Source of the DNA: Lachnotalea glycerini | GTDB taxonomy: Bacteria; Bacillota; Clostridia; Lachnospirales; Lachnospiraceae | NCBI RefSeq assembly: GCF_003201285.1 | Contig: NZ_QICS01000017.1 | Location: 1-62,261 of the forward strand | Length of the DNA: 62,261 bases | Direction of reading: 5' to 3' | In this document: one piece after another, positions 18,284 to 27,924 of the stretch | Numbering within the stretch: the stretch's first letter is position 1 | Layout: every line of letters begins with the position of its first letter | Position numbers and translations under genes: made by a program | The notes under the pieces: generated by a model | Seen by the model: only the letters and a program-made list of their open reading frames with translations | Told to the model about the DNA's origin: nothing | The model's database searches: none

Positions 18284-19186
18284 ATGGAGAATTCCAGAAA
18301 AAGCAAACGTTATCAGTTTGTTATTAATTTAATTATGATGATTATCACACTTTTCATTATATTACCATTTGTATTAGTGTTCATTTCTTCTATTACAGAT
18401 GAAAATGTACTGATCAGGAACGGTTATTCATTCTTTCCAAAAAAACTCAGTTTATATGCTTACCAGTACATCATAAGACAGGGAGAAAAAATCGTAAGAG
18501 CTTATGGAGTTACTATTTTAGTTACTTGTGCAGGTACGATACTGAACTTGGCCATGTCCTCCTTATTGGCATATCCGCTATCCGTAAAGACACTTCCACA
18601 TAGACGGGCATTAACTTTTTTTATTTTTTTTACTATGCTGTTTAATGGAGGATTGGTACCGACCTATTTAATGTATGTCAATTACATACATATTAAAAAT
18701 ACAATTTGGGCATTGATTGTACCCAATCTGCTGCTGAGTGCTAATAATGTGTTAATGATTCGAAGCTACTTCATGACCAGCATACCGGATGCACTGTTTG
18801 AGGCGGCTAAAATTGATGGTGCAGGGCATGTAAAAATTTTTTCAACAATTGTTCTGCCTCTGGGAAAACCCATTCTGGTTACCATGGGACTATTTTCTGG
18901 ATTGGCATATTGGAATGATTGGACAAATGGTTTATACTATTTATCAGGGAATCAAGGTCAAAAATTATATGGAATACAAAATCTTTTGAATCAAATGATT
19001 ACAGATATACAATATCTGGCAAGCGGTAAAGTAGCAGGAAATATAGGCGCAGAGGTTGCTAAGCTTCCTACCACATCAATTCGTATGGCAATTGCATTTA
19101 TAGCGATGCTCCCTCTTTTTATTATATATCCATTCTTACAGAAATATTTTTCAGAAGGAATAACGCTTGGAGCAGTCAAAGGATAA
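18284..19186 (+). CDS. ABC sugar permease (LplC/UgpE type)
   Basis: The 300-residue partner permease has six predicted helices and the EAA loop EAAKIDGAGHVKIFSTIVLP. The C-terminal GITLGAVKG ending is typical of this subfamily. The start follows AGGAGG. The histidine kinase gene begins 11 bases after its stop. Confidence 0.92.
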   Translation: MENSRKSKRYQFVINLIMMIITLFIILPFVLVFISSITDENVLIRNGYSFFPKKLSLYAYQYIIRQGEKIVRAYGVTILVTCAGTILNLAMSSLLAYPLSVKTLPHRRALTFFIFFTMLFNGGLVPTYLMYVNYIHIKNTIWALIVPNLLLSANNVLMIRSYFMTSIPDALFEAAKIDGAGHVKIFSTIVLPLGKPILVTMGLFSGLAYWNDWTNGLYYLSGNQGQKLYGIQNLLNQMITDIQYLASGKVAGNIGAEVAKLPTTSIRMAIAFIAMLPLFIIYPFLQKYFSEGITLGAVKG

Positions 19187-19196
19187 GGAGGCAGCT

Positions 19197-20936
19197 ATGC
19201 GACATCCAAAACACAGAAAGCAAAGAAATATAGCGCAACAGATGAAAGGAATTTTAACAATTTTATTGGTTGTTCTGGCTTTCTACGTTGTGGGGAGTGT
19301 AATCTTGTTAGATAAAATCCGTGGACAGGCAATTCAGGAAATGAATGAAATGTCAAAACTGTATACAAATGAAATTGATAATCGATTTTTTCGAATCAGC
19401 CGCAATCTTTTTTCAACAATGGCAGAGAAAGATCAGCCAGACTCCGTGTTTTGGAACTATATTGATGCAATGAAAGAAGATAGGACCAATTCAGATTATT
19501 CTGTAAAGAAATTAAGAGAATATAGTCTGTCAAATGCATGGGAGTATGGTACGGAATATCAGTTTTTTATTTATCTGGATGAGGAACAGCAATATTATAA
19601 ATTAAGTATGACAGATGAAGATGGATATGAAGAGGAAGCAAAATTAAAAAAGGCAATTTTAAATCAAATTACCCAGATTAAAAACACCTCATATTCTGTA
19701 AAGAAGAAGTGGAATACGATGTCTGTAGACAATGAAAATTATATTTGCAAAATTGCGCAGAATAAGGATGTTTATTTGGGGTGTTACGTAAATATTAAAA
19801 GTATATTAGAGCCTTTTTCCAATATTATTATGGGAAAAAACGGATACGTCAGATTGGTTGACGGCCAAAATCAAATAGTGGATGAGCTGACAAGTGAGGG
19901 AATTGTAGCAAATGGAAATGAAAAAAATGTATCTGACCGATATTCAATCATAAAAAAATTAAAACAAGCGCCATTTCAGATACAAATACGTATCTCATCT
20001 GAACGAATCTTAGATGTCATGATGGGAAGTATGATGGTGCTGTTAGGACTCACAGTCACATTTATTATTGCAGGAGTGGCCATTTTGGTTTATCTAAGAA
20101 AAAATTTGCTAAAGCCTGTGCAGCAGTTTACAAGGAATCTGGAGAAATATGATAAAGGAGATTATGCATTTCATCTGACGGAAGTTAATTTATTGGAGCT
20201 TGAACAGATTGATGATAAGTTCAAGTATATGATTCATCAAATAAAGCGTCTGAAAATAACGCTGTATGAGCAGGAGCTTCAAAAAAATACGATTGAATTG
20301 GATTATTTAAAATTACAGATTCGTCCTCATTTCTATTTAAATTGTCTCAATTTTATCTACAGTATGATAGACTTTAAGCAATATGACAATGCTAGTAAAA
20401 TGATCTTGGCAACTTCTGATTATTTACAGTATATTTTTAGAAATGCAAATGAGGCGGTTGCGGTCTGTGCAGAGACGAATCATTGCAGAGACTATCTGGA
20501 TATTTTACTCCTACGTTATCCAGAGAGCTTTGAATATTACATTGAAGTTCATGAGGAAGTAAAAGAGGCGTCGATTTTACCCTTTTTAATTCAAGTTTTT
20601 GTTGAAAATGCGGCAAAACATGCGCTCACATTAGAGGAAAAGATACTTATTTCTGTTACTGTATATCCAGAGGATCGCACAGATGGAAAGTATGTTAATA
20701 TATATATATCAGATACAGGTAAGGGATATCCTGAAAAGATTCTGCAAACACTTAAGTCGGGCAAGGGTATTTCTAAAGAGGGAAGGCATCTTGGTATAGA
20801 AAATTGCCTTAGGAGATTTCATTATTATTATAAGGAACAAGGTAATATTAATTTTGACAATAGTCCGCTTGGAGGCGCAATCGTAGATATTCATATACCT
20901 TATTACAGATATCAAAACAATGGGGGATGCGAATGA
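19197..20936 (+). CDS. Sensor histidine kinase, YesM type
   Basis: This 579-residue membrane kinase has two helices, about residues 20-42 and 280-305. They flank an extracellular sensor domain of about 240 residues. A HAMP-like segment follows, then the His_kinase motif RPHFYLNCLNF, whose histidine is the likely phosphorylation site. The ATPase domain has VENAAKHAL (N box) and ISDTGKGYP (G box). I use the ATG at 19197, preceded by AAGGAGG; an upstream in-frame start would overlap the permease. It overlaps the response regulator gene by four bases. Kinases of this type sense extracellular sugars, often through the neighbouring binding protein. Confidence 0.92.
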   Translation: MRHPKHRKQRNIAQQMKGILTILLVVLAFYVVGSVILLDKIRGQAIQEMNEMSKLYTNEIDNRFFRISRNLFSTMAEKDQPDSVFWNYIDAMKEDRTNSDYSVKKLREYSLSNAWEYGTEYQFFIYLDEEQQYYKLSMTDEDGYEEEAKLKKAILNQITQIKNTSYSVKKKWNTMSVDNENYICKIAQNKDVYLGCYVNIKSILEPFSNIIMGKNGYVRLVDGQNQIVDELTSEGIVANGNEKNVSDRYSIIKKLKQAPFQIQIRISSERILDVMMGSMMVLLGLTVTFIIAGVAILVYLRKNLLKPVQQFTRNLEKYDKGDYAFHLTEVNLLELEQIDDKFKYMIHQIKRLKITLYEQELQKNTIELDYLKLQIRPHFYLNCLNFIYSMIDFKQYDNASKMILATSDYLQYIFRNANEAVAVCAETNHCRDYLDILLLRYPESFEYYIEVHEEVKEASILPFLIQVFVENAAKHALTLEEKILISVTVYPEDRTDGKYVNIYISDTGKGYPEKILQTLKSGKGISKEGRHLGIENCLRRFHYYYKEQGNINFDNSPLGGAIVDIHIPYYRYQNNGGCE

Positions 20937-22534
20937 ATTTGCTATTAGTTGATGATGAAGAATATGTTATTGAAAGTATTAAAAAAAATGTAAAATGGAG
21001 CAATACTGGTATCAAAGAGATTTATACTTCATCGACCATGCAGCAGGCGCAAGACATTATGAAAATGCTTCCGATTGATGTGATAGTCAGTGATATTGTC
21101 ATGCAAGAAGGTAGTGGTTTCGATTTTATGACTTGGGTAAGGCAGGAACAGTATGAGGTGCAGGTTATTTTTTTAACCAGCTATGCTGAATTTGATTATG
21201 CAAAACGGGCAATATCTTTAGACAGTGTGGATTATTTGTTAAAGCCGATTGATTTTTTAAAATTAACCAAAGCACTACAATTAGCAGTAAATAAAGCCAA
21301 TCAAGCAAAACAGTTAGAGGCTTATAAAGATGAAAGTTTTCATTGGAAGCAAAATAGATCACTATTATTGGAAAGCTTCTGGAATGAATTGTTAAATGGA
21401 AAGCTTGTGGCAGAAAATTTATTAGATGAGGTTCAAAAAAGGCATCTAAAATATAATGGAGATGAGCGCTTTCTGGTTGCATATTTGCAGCTATATGACA
21501 GAAATCTTAAGAAAGAATGGGATGAAAAAATAATTTATTTTGTTCTTGGCAATGTTTTAAGAGAAATGCTTGTTGAATATAATATTCAACTTGAAGCAAT
21601 GGCTTTGATAAAAAAACAAAGTTATGCGATAATATGTAAGTTCATAGACGTTTCCAATATAGATAGAAAGTCGAACGGAGTTTTTGACGCTTTAGCCAAG
21701 TGGATCACTAAAATACTGAAGTTGGATATCTGGTGTGGTGTTGGAGACTGGGGTGATCTTAATACTGTACAGGAATCGTTGACTTACATTAAGCGTATGA
21801 GAGAAAATAGTTTGTCTGTTTGGAATCGAATCTTATATGTAACTGATTATAAGCTTCCTGAATTTGCTTATCAAAATCCATATCAGTCAGTCTGGGAGGA
21901 AATGCTTAGAAGAGAACAAAAGCAAAAGCTCATAGATAGTATGAAGATTTATTTAAAGGAATTAGAACGAAATGAAATGATAACGAGAGACATTTTGAAT
22001 AAATTCAGACTTGATGTGCTGCAGATGATTTATTCATGGTTAGATAAGCAGGAAATAAAGGCTCATCTTTTATTTTCAACGAAGGAAAGTGAGAAATATT
22101 ATCAAAATTCATTAGAGGGGGTGATGGGGGCAGAACAATTTGCTGGTTATTTGATAGCAAGAGCGATTGAGTACAAAAAGTATGTGAACAAAACGGAATC
22201 TGTAACAGAACAGTTAAAGCAATACATAGATAAGAATTATCAGCAGGAGATTAGGAGAGATGAATTGGCAGAATTAGTTTATTTGAACACGGATTATATG
22301 TCTCGTATCTTTAAAAAGGAAGTAGGGGTATCCATTAGCAACTATTTGCTTTCAAAAAGAGTTGAAGAGGCTAAAAAACTGTTAAGTCAGAGTGAACTGC
22401 CAATTAATAGTGTTTCGATATATGTAGGATATAGCAATTTTTCCTATTTTACTAAAATGTTTCGTGAAAATACAGGATATTCTCCTCTTGAGTATCGAAG
22501 AAAATATAAAATTGAAACGGGAGCAAAGGAGTAA
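20933..22534 (+). CDS. Response regulator with AraC-type DNA-binding domain, YesN type
   Basis: This 533-residue protein has an N-terminal receiver with phospho-acceptor D54 in VSDIVMQEG and the conserved lysine in LLKPIDF. A long linker domain follows, then two helix-turn-helix units of the AraC family at about 430-530 (LAELVYLNTDYMSRIFKKE and YVGYSNFSYFTKMF). ATG 20933 is spaced correctly from GGGGG and overlaps the kinase stop. An ATG six bases earlier is also possible. It is expected to activate this uptake operon. Confidence 0.92.
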   Translation: MNLLLVDDEEYVIESIKKNVKWSNTGIKEIYTSSTMQQAQDIMKMLPIDVIVSDIVMQEGSGFDFMTWVRQEQYEVQVIFLTSYAEFDYAKRAISLDSVDYLLKPIDFLKLTKALQLAVNKANQAKQLEAYKDESFHWKQNRSLLLESFWNELLNGKLVAENLLDEVQKRHLKYNGDERFLVAYLQLYDRNLKKEWDEKIIYFVLGNVLREMLVEYNIQLEAMALIKKQSYAIICKFIDVSNIDRKSNGVFDALAKWITKILKLDIWCGVGDWGDLNTVQESLTYIKRMRENSLSVWNRILYVTDYKLPEFAYQNPYQSVWEEMLRREQKQKLIDSMKIYLKELERNEMITRDILNKFRLDVLQMIYSWLDKQEIKAHLLFSTKESEKYYQNSLEGVMGAEQFAGYLIARAIEYKKYVNKTESVTEQLKQYIDKNYQQEIRRDELAELVYLNTDYMSRIFKKEVGVSISNYLLSKRVEEAKKLLSQSELPINSVSIYVGYSNFSYFTKMFRENTGYSPLEYRRKYKIETGAKE

Positions 22535-22536
22535 TT

Positions 22537-24747
22537 ATGACAAAACAAGAACTTGTAGATTTAATTCAGGATATGTCCTTAGAAGAAAAGGTAAATCAAA
22601 TGCTTCAGGTGGTGAGTAGCTTTTACTCAGAGGAAACAGTAATTACAGGACCAATGAAAGAAAGTGGGTTTACCAAAGAAAATATAGCAATGGCAGGCTC
22701 TGCAATTGGAGCTTTAGGAGCAGAAAAAATAAAGAAAATGCAATCGGACTTTATAAAGCAGCAGCCACACCATATTCCACTGTTGTTTATGCTGGATGTA
22801 ATAAATGGATTTCGTACCGTATTTCCGATACCGCTTGGTCAAGGTGCTACTTTTGAACCGGAATTATCTTGCCGATTGGCCGAAGTAGCTGCAAAGGAAG
22901 CTGCTGTCAGCGGTGTACATGTTACGTTTGCACCCATGGTGGATTTAGTAAGGGATGCTCGATGGGGCAGAGTCATGGAAGCTACGGGGGAGGATCCATA
23001 TCTGAATTGTTGTTTTTCAAAGGCTATGGTTAAGGGCTTTCAGGGAGAGGATATTAAAGAGCCGTATCGTGTTGCAGCTTGTGTGAAGCATTTCGCAGGA
23101 TATGGAGCACCTACCGGGGGCAGAGATTACAATACAGTTGAGCTTTCCGAACATACGATCAGAGAATTCTATTTACCATCCTATAAGGCTGGAATCGATG
23201 CAGGAGCCGCTATGGTTATGACCTCATTCAATACGATTGATGGTATTCCAGCTACAGGAAACAAGTGGCTGATGAAAAAAATACTTCGCGAGGAAATGGG
23301 TTTTGAGGGTGTATTGATATCAGACTGGGCTGCAATCGAGGAAATGATTTATCACGGATATTGCTCAGATAGAAAGGAAGCTGCTATAGAGGCTGCAGAG
23401 GCTGGTGTTGATATTGACATGATGTCGGGAATTTACTCAGAGCATTTGATTCATCTTGTTCGAGAACAGATTATTGACGAAAAGCTAGTGGACGAGATGG
23501 TATATCGGATTCTGGAGCTTAAGAACAAGCTGGGACTTTTTGAAAATCCCTATAAGGATGCGGATGAACAAAAAGAAAAAGAGTTAATTTTATGTAAAGA
23601 GCATCGAGAGCTTGCCCGCGAAGCAGCAAGAAAATCTTTTGTTTTACTAAAAAATGATGGTGTTTTACCACTTAAGAAAGAGCAAAAAACGGCTTATATC
23701 GGACCTTATGTAGATAATCGAAATTTGCTAGGTGCATGGTCTTTTATTGGACAACCAGAGGATGTTACAACATTAAAGGAGGCTGCTACAAAATGGCATG
23801 AGGCAAATAATACAGTTTATTGTCAGGGTTGTGCCGTACTGGGTAATGATATTAAGCTTGAGGGATTTACGGAACAAACCGAGGAGGAGATTTCAAAAGA
23901 GCTTGAACAAAAGATGCTTCAAGAGGCAATTCAGGCAGCAGCTAAGTCAGAACTGGTTGTTATGGCATTGGGTGAGCATCGGCTTCAATCGGGAGAAGCT
24001 ACAAGTAATGCCAATATTCAAATCCCAAAGGTACAGATGGAGTTGTTTGAAAAGGTATGTGAAGTAAACGAAAATGTCGTGGTGATTCTTTTTTCAGGAA
24101 GACCGTTAGATATTCGGGAAATCAGTCATAAGGCAAAAGCAGTACTTGAGGTGTGGATGCCGGGTACAGAGGGAGCAAATGCTATCATGGATGTGCTATC
24201 GGGAGAATATAATCCAAGCGGTAAGCTTCCCATGAGCTTTCCTTACTGCGTAGGTCAGGTACCGGTTTATTATAATGAATATTCTACAGGACGCCCGTAT
24301 GTAGAAGGAAAGAATAAAGACAGATTTCGTTCTAAGTATCTTGATATACCAAATAATCCATTATATCCGTTTGGATATGGGCTAAGCTATACAAGATTTT
24401 CCGTTTCTTTGGTAAAGCTAAGCAAGGATACTATGAAGCCTAAGGAAAAGATTGAGGCTTCTGTAATGGTTAAAAATGAGGGAGCCGTTTTTGGAACTGA
24501 AACAGTACAGCTATATATCAAAGATGTAGCGGCCAGTGTCGTAAGACCGTTAAAAGAATTAAAGAATTTTAAAAAGATATCACTAAATCCTGGTCAGTCA
24601 GAAGAGGTTTGTTTTACTATAACAGAAGAAGACTTACGGTTTTTGACACAGAAAGGCAAATGGGAAAGTGAAGCAGGAAAGTTTGTGGTATATATCGGAA
24701 CAGACAGCACTACAGAAAACAGCAGCAGCTTTATATTGAATGATTAA
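22537..24747 (+). CDS. Glycoside hydrolase family 3, probable beta-glucosidase or beta-xylosidase
   Basis: The 736-residue enzyme has the full GH3 layout. The N-terminal TIM barrel carries VDLVRDARWGRVMEATGEDP and the nucleophile Asp in LISDWAAIEEM. The alpha/beta sandwich and a C-terminal fibronectin-III-like domain (about 640-735) follow. No signal peptide is visible, so it probably cleaves imported oligosaccharides in the cytoplasm. It starts two bases after the regulator stop and is the last gene of the operon. Substrate specificity within GH3 cannot be set from sequence alone. Confidence 0.93.
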   Translation: MTKQELVDLIQDMSLEEKVNQMLQVVSSFYSEETVITGPMKESGFTKENIAMAGSAIGALGAEKIKKMQSDFIKQQPHHIPLLFMLDVINGFRTVFPIPLGQGATFEPELSCRLAEVAAKEAAVSGVHVTFAPMVDLVRDARWGRVMEATGEDPYLNCCFSKAMVKGFQGEDIKEPYRVAACVKHFAGYGAPTGGRDYNTVELSEHTIREFYLPSYKAGIDAGAAMVMTSFNTIDGIPATGNKWLMKKILREEMGFEGVLISDWAAIEEMIYHGYCSDRKEAAIEAAEAGVDIDMMSGIYSEHLIHLVREQIIDEKLVDEMVYRILELKNKLGLFENPYKDADEQKEKELILCKEHRELAREAARKSFVLLKNDGVLPLKKEQKTAYIGPYVDNRNLLGAWSFIGQPEDVTTLKEAATKWHEANNTVYCQGCAVLGNDIKLEGFTEQTEEEISKELEQKMLQEAIQAAAKSELVVMALGEHRLQSGEATSNANIQIPKVQMELFEKVCEVNENVVVILFSGRPLDIREISHKAKAVLEVWMPGTEGANAIMDVLSGEYNPSGKLPMSFPYCVGQVPVYYNEYSTGRPYVEGKNKDRFRSKYLDIPNNPLYPFGYGLSYTRFSVSLVKLSKDTMKPKEKIEASVMVKNEGAVFGTETVQLYIKDVAASVVRPLKELKNFKKISLNPGQSEEVCFTITEEDLRFLTQKGKWESEAGKFVVYIGTDSTTENSSSFILND

Positions 24748-24751
24748 AAGA

Positions 24752-24788
24752 TATGCCAAGTGATAATTAATTATTATCATTTGGCATA
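24752..24788 (+). terminator. Terminator of the GH3 operon
   Basis: TATGCCAAGTGATAAT (24752-24767) pairs with ATTATCATTTGGCATA (24773-24788) over about 16 bp, with one G-U pair. The following sequence is A/T-rich. Confidence 0.75.
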
Positions 24789-24844
24789 AAATATGTAATT
24801 TTTTTTAATTTTTCCTATTATTATTTAGTTGTGTTGCTTTAGAA

Positions 24845-24880
24845 TAGCAAACGGCTGCTTATGTTTGGCAACGATTGCAA
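24845..24880. promoter_or_regulatory. Two operator-like sites upstream of the pectin cluster
   Basis: TAGCAAACGGCTGCTT (24845-24860) and TTGGCAACGATTGCAA (24865-24880) share a GCAAACG-centred dyad with the sites at 25086 and 25284. They resemble LacI-family operators and also the cre consensus. The local LacI regulator or CcpA are the candidate binders. Confidence 0.45.
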
Positions 24881-25085
24881 CAATTAGAGACAAAATTCGT
24901 AAATATTAGAATATTATGGCAGCATTTTATTTAATTACTATGTAAATTAATGTATGAAAAAGTCATCAGATGGGATATTATAAAGAGTATAACATCATTA
25001 TAAATAAGGCTTTCAAGTGTGCTTTTGTAGATTGGTTCGGCAAAATGTTTAAAACCTTGAGATTATTTTAACAAATACAGTTAAA

Positions 25086-25101
25086 ATGATAACGTTTGCA
25101 A
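25086..25101. promoter_or_regulatory. Operator-like site
   Basis: ATGATAACGTTTGCAA is a partial palindrome around the central CG. It lies about 80 bases upstream of the predicted -35 at 25166. Confidence 0.5.
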
Positions 25102-25165
25102 AAATGACGAAATTAATTCGTAATAATATACAAAAATGTATTTGTACATATGGTAAAATGCACAA

Positions 25166-25194
25166 TTGACAATATAATTTATGAATGTTATAGT
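25166..25194 (+). promoter_or_regulatory. Promoter of the binding protein gene and pectin cluster
   Basis: TTGACA (25166-25171), a 17-base spacer and TATAGT (25189-25194) form a near-consensus sigma-A promoter. The predicted leader is about 130 bases long and contains the operator at 25284. Confidence 0.65.
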
Positions 25195-25283
25195 TAAAAA
25201 GTAAATGATACACTGCATGAATGGCTAAAAGAAATAATAAATATACATAATTCGTTAGCATTTGTGCTATTTTTTACTTATTA

Positions 25284-25299
25284 TTGCAAACCTTTGCAA
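25284..25299. promoter_or_regulatory. Palindromic LacI-type operator
   Basis: TTGCAAACCTTTGCAA is a 7+7 perfect palindrome around CC, downstream of the predicted promoter and about 20 bases before the ribosome site. A repressor bound here would block transcription. Confidence 0.6.
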
Positions 25300-25333
25300 A
25301 ATTTAAACAAACAAAAGGAGAGGTTATAGTATT

Positions 25334-26707
25334 ATGAAAAAGACTAAAAAATTTGTTGCTTTTTTAATGGCATCAACAATGGTATTTTCAATGGCTGCCT
25401 GTGGCACATCCAAATCTGATTCAGCAACAACAGATGCAACTGCGAATGATTCAGCAACAGAAACAACAGATGCAACAAAAGACGCGGCAGAAACTTCAGC
25501 AGACGGAAAAACTGTTATCACTTTCTCATGGTGGGGCGGAGATTCCAGACATGAAGCTACAATCGCAGCAGTAGATAAGTTTATGGAATTAAATCCTGAT
25601 ATTGAAGTTCAAACCAGCTTTGGTGCTTGGGATGGTTGGGAAGAAAAGATGGCAACCAGCTTTGCTACAAGTACTGCTTCAGATGTAACTCAAATTAACT
25701 GGAACTGGATTACATCCTTTAGTTCAGATGGAAGTGCTTTTGCAGACTTAAATCAGTATTCAAGTATTATTGACTTAACTCAGTTTGATCAATCTAAGCT
25801 CGATTTATGTACAGTAGCAGATAAATTGCAGGCAATTCCTGTTTCTATGACAGGCAGAATTTTCTACTGGAATAAAACTACTTTTGAAAAAGCTGGCATT
25901 TCAGTACCTACTTCTTTAGAAGAATTAAAGAAAGCAGGAGAAACCTTTAAAACTGTTTTGGGTGATGAATATTATCCATTAGTAGTTGGTGAATACGATA
26001 GAATGGTTCTTATGGTATACTACCTCGAATCTGTATATGGAAAGCCTTGGGTAGAAAATGGTGAATTACAGTATACAGCAGAAGAAGTACAAACAGGCTT
26101 GGAATTTATTCAGTCACTTGAAGATGATCACGTAATTCCTTCTGTTGAAACAGTTACAGGAGACGGAGCTGATTCAATTGATAAGAACCCTAAGTGGATG
26201 GGCGGAGTTTATGCTGGTATCTTTGAATGGGATTCTTCCGCTACTAAAATGCAGTCCGCATTAACAGAAGGACAGGAATTTGTGGTTGGTGATTACTTTA
26301 AGGATATGGGTGACTATCAGGGAGGATTTTCTAAAGTATCTTTAGGATTTGCAATTTCTGAATCAGCTAAAAATAAAGAAGCATGTGCTAAATTAATTAA
26401 CTTCTTATTAAATGAAGAAGAAGGAATTAAGTTAATGGCATCTGAAAGAGGTATTCCATTAAGCAAGACCGGCTTACAGGTTTGTACAGACAATAATCTA
26501 TTAAATGCAACTGTAGCAGAAGCAAACTCAAAAGTTTTAGCTTGGACTCAGTTTTCATTAGACCCAACTTTCGAGGACGCTAAGTTAAAGAATAATCCAG
26601 ATGGCATTTACTATGATGTTATGCAGGGATTAAGCTATGGCGATTACGATTTGGCGGCAGCTGCAACAGCACTGATAGAGGGCGTAAACGGCGTATTAGG
26701 CAATTAA
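25334..26707 (+). CDS. Extracellular sugar-binding lipoprotein of an ABC importer (pectin cluster)
   Basis: The 457-residue family 1 solute-binding protein has a signal peptide ending in SMAAC, with the lipidated Cys near residue 23. A long Ser/Thr/Ala/Asp-rich linker and the two-lobe binding fold follow. ITFSWWGGDSRHEATIAAV at the start of the mature domain is typical of CUT1 binding proteins. The gene has strong ribosome site AAAGGAGAGG and a promoter with operators. GH105 and GH28 genes downstream point to unsaturated or short galacturonide-containing oligosaccharides as ligand, which is inference from context. Confidence 0.9.
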   Translation: MKKTKKFVAFLMASTMVFSMAACGTSKSDSATTDATANDSATETTDATKDAAETSADGKTVITFSWWGGDSRHEATIAAVDKFMELNPDIEVQTSFGAWDGWEEKMATSFATSTASDVTQINWNWITSFSSDGSAFADLNQYSSIIDLTQFDQSKLDLCTVADKLQAIPVSMTGRIFYWNKTTFEKAGISVPTSLEELKKAGETFKTVLGDEYYPLVVGEYDRMVLMVYYLESVYGKPWVENGELQYTAEEVQTGLEFIQSLEDDHVIPSVETVTGDGADSIDKNPKWMGGVYAGIFEWDSSATKMQSALTEGQEFVVGDYFKDMGDYQGGFSKVSLGFAISESAKNKEACAKLINFLLNEEEGIKLMASERGIPLSKTGLQVCTDNNLLNATVAEANSKVLAWTQFSLDPTFEDAKLKNNPDGIYYDVMQGLSYGDYDLAAAATALIEGVNGVLGN

Positions 26708-26746
26708 TTTACACAATGTTATAAGATAGATTTATAAACTCAACAT

Positions 26747-26780
26747 GTCGCCGGATGCTACGGTTTCCGGCGGCTTGTTT
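26747..26780 (+). terminator. Attenuator-like hairpin after the binding protein gene
   Basis: GTCGCCGGA (26747-26755) pairs with TCCGGCGGC (26766-26774), including one G-U pair, and TTGTTT follows. It probably reduces readthrough into GH105 and the permeases. Confidence 0.6.
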
Positions 26781-26799
26781 AAAGATAAGGAGAAAATTT

Positions 26800-27891
26800 A
26801 TGAAGTTCGACCATTATGTGGAATATCATTTGTCTCATTTTGAAAATGCGAAATCAGACTGGAATTACGAAGATGGCTGCGTTTTAATGGGATGTGTTCA
26901 ATTATATCGGGCAACAGGGGACAGCATGTATAAAGATTTTATAATTGAGTACATGAAACAATTTATCAATGATGATGGGACAATCAACCATTTTGAAAAA
27001 GAAAAGTACAACATTGATAGTATTCATACAGGAAAGGTATTATTCTTTCTGTATGATGAGACAAAAGAAGAAAAATACAAGAATGCAATTGAAAACTTAA
27101 TGGATCAGCTTAGAGAACATCCGCGAACAAAGAGTGGAAACTTCTGGCACAAGGAAATTTATCCGAATCAAATATGGTTAGATGGACTATATATGGCGCA
27201 GCCATTTTATATGGAATATGAAACAAAATTTGAAAATAAAGAACATTATGAAGATATTGTAAATCAGTTTAAGAATGTTAGAAAATATATTTATGATGAA
27301 GAAAAGGGATTATATTATCATGCTTTTGATGAAGCTAAGCTTCAAAAATGGGCAGATAAAGTAACTGGAAAGTCTCCTAATTTTTGGTTAAGAGCAATGG
27401 GATGGTATTTAATGGCTCTGATTGACACGATGGATGTCATGTCTAAAGAGATTTTTGAACAATATAAGGCACTTGAAGGTATTTTTAAAGAAGCTGTAAG
27501 TGGAATGTTACAGTATCAGGATAAGGAAAGCAAATTATTTTATCAATTAATTGATAAAGGTGATATAGAGGGTAATTACTTAGAAACTTCAGGTTCATCT
27601 ATGGTCGCATATGCAATTATAAAAGGATGCAGGCTTGGAGTTCTATCAAGAGAGAAGTATCAAAAGGTTGGAGAGGAAATATTATATTCAATCATCGATA
27701 ATATGCTGATTGAAGAAAATAATATTCCAAAACTTAGTCAGATATGTTCTGTAGCGGGACTTGGTCCAAAGGATGAACGAGACGGAAGCTTAGAATATTA
27801 TTTCTCAGAACCAATTGTATGTGATGATCATAAAGGCTCAGGGGCATTTATGATGGCATATGCACAGTTATTAATGCTAAATAAAGCTTAA
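26800..27891 (+). CDS. GH105 unsaturated rhamnogalacturonyl/galacturonyl hydrolase
   Basis: This 363-residue enzyme belongs to GH105 (YteR/YesR family), which removes the unsaturated uronic acid left by pectate or rhamnogalacturonan lyases. Candidate catalytic Asp residues are D73 in NIDSIHTG and D128 in WLDGLYMAQPF. They are 55 residues apart, the same spacing as the D88/D143 pair of YteR. The SGSGAFMMAY-like ending (DDHKGSGAFMMAY) is also a family mark. No signal peptide is visible, so it acts on imported sugar. ATG 26800 follows AAGGAG; the in-frame start 45 bases earlier lies in the hairpin. Confidence 0.9.
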   Translation: MKFDHYVEYHLSHFENAKSDWNYEDGCVLMGCVQLYRATGDSMYKDFIIEYMKQFINDDGTINHFEKEKYNIDSIHTGKVLFFLYDETKEEKYKNAIENLMDQLREHPRTKSGNFWHKEIYPNQIWLDGLYMAQPFYMEYETKFENKEHYEDIVNQFKNVRKYIYDEEKGLYYHAFDEAKLQKWADKVTGKSPNFWLRAMGWYLMALIDTMDVMSKEIFEQYKALEGIFKEAVSGMLQYQDKESKLFYQLIDKGDIEGNYLETSGSSMVAYAIIKGCRLGVLSREKYQKVGEEILYSIIDNMLIEENNIPKLSQICSVAGLGPKDERDGSLEYYFSEPIVCDDHKGSGAFMMAYAQLLMLNKA

Positions 27892-27924
27892 TGAAATGAA
27901 TTTTGACAATAAGGAGGAATTAGG

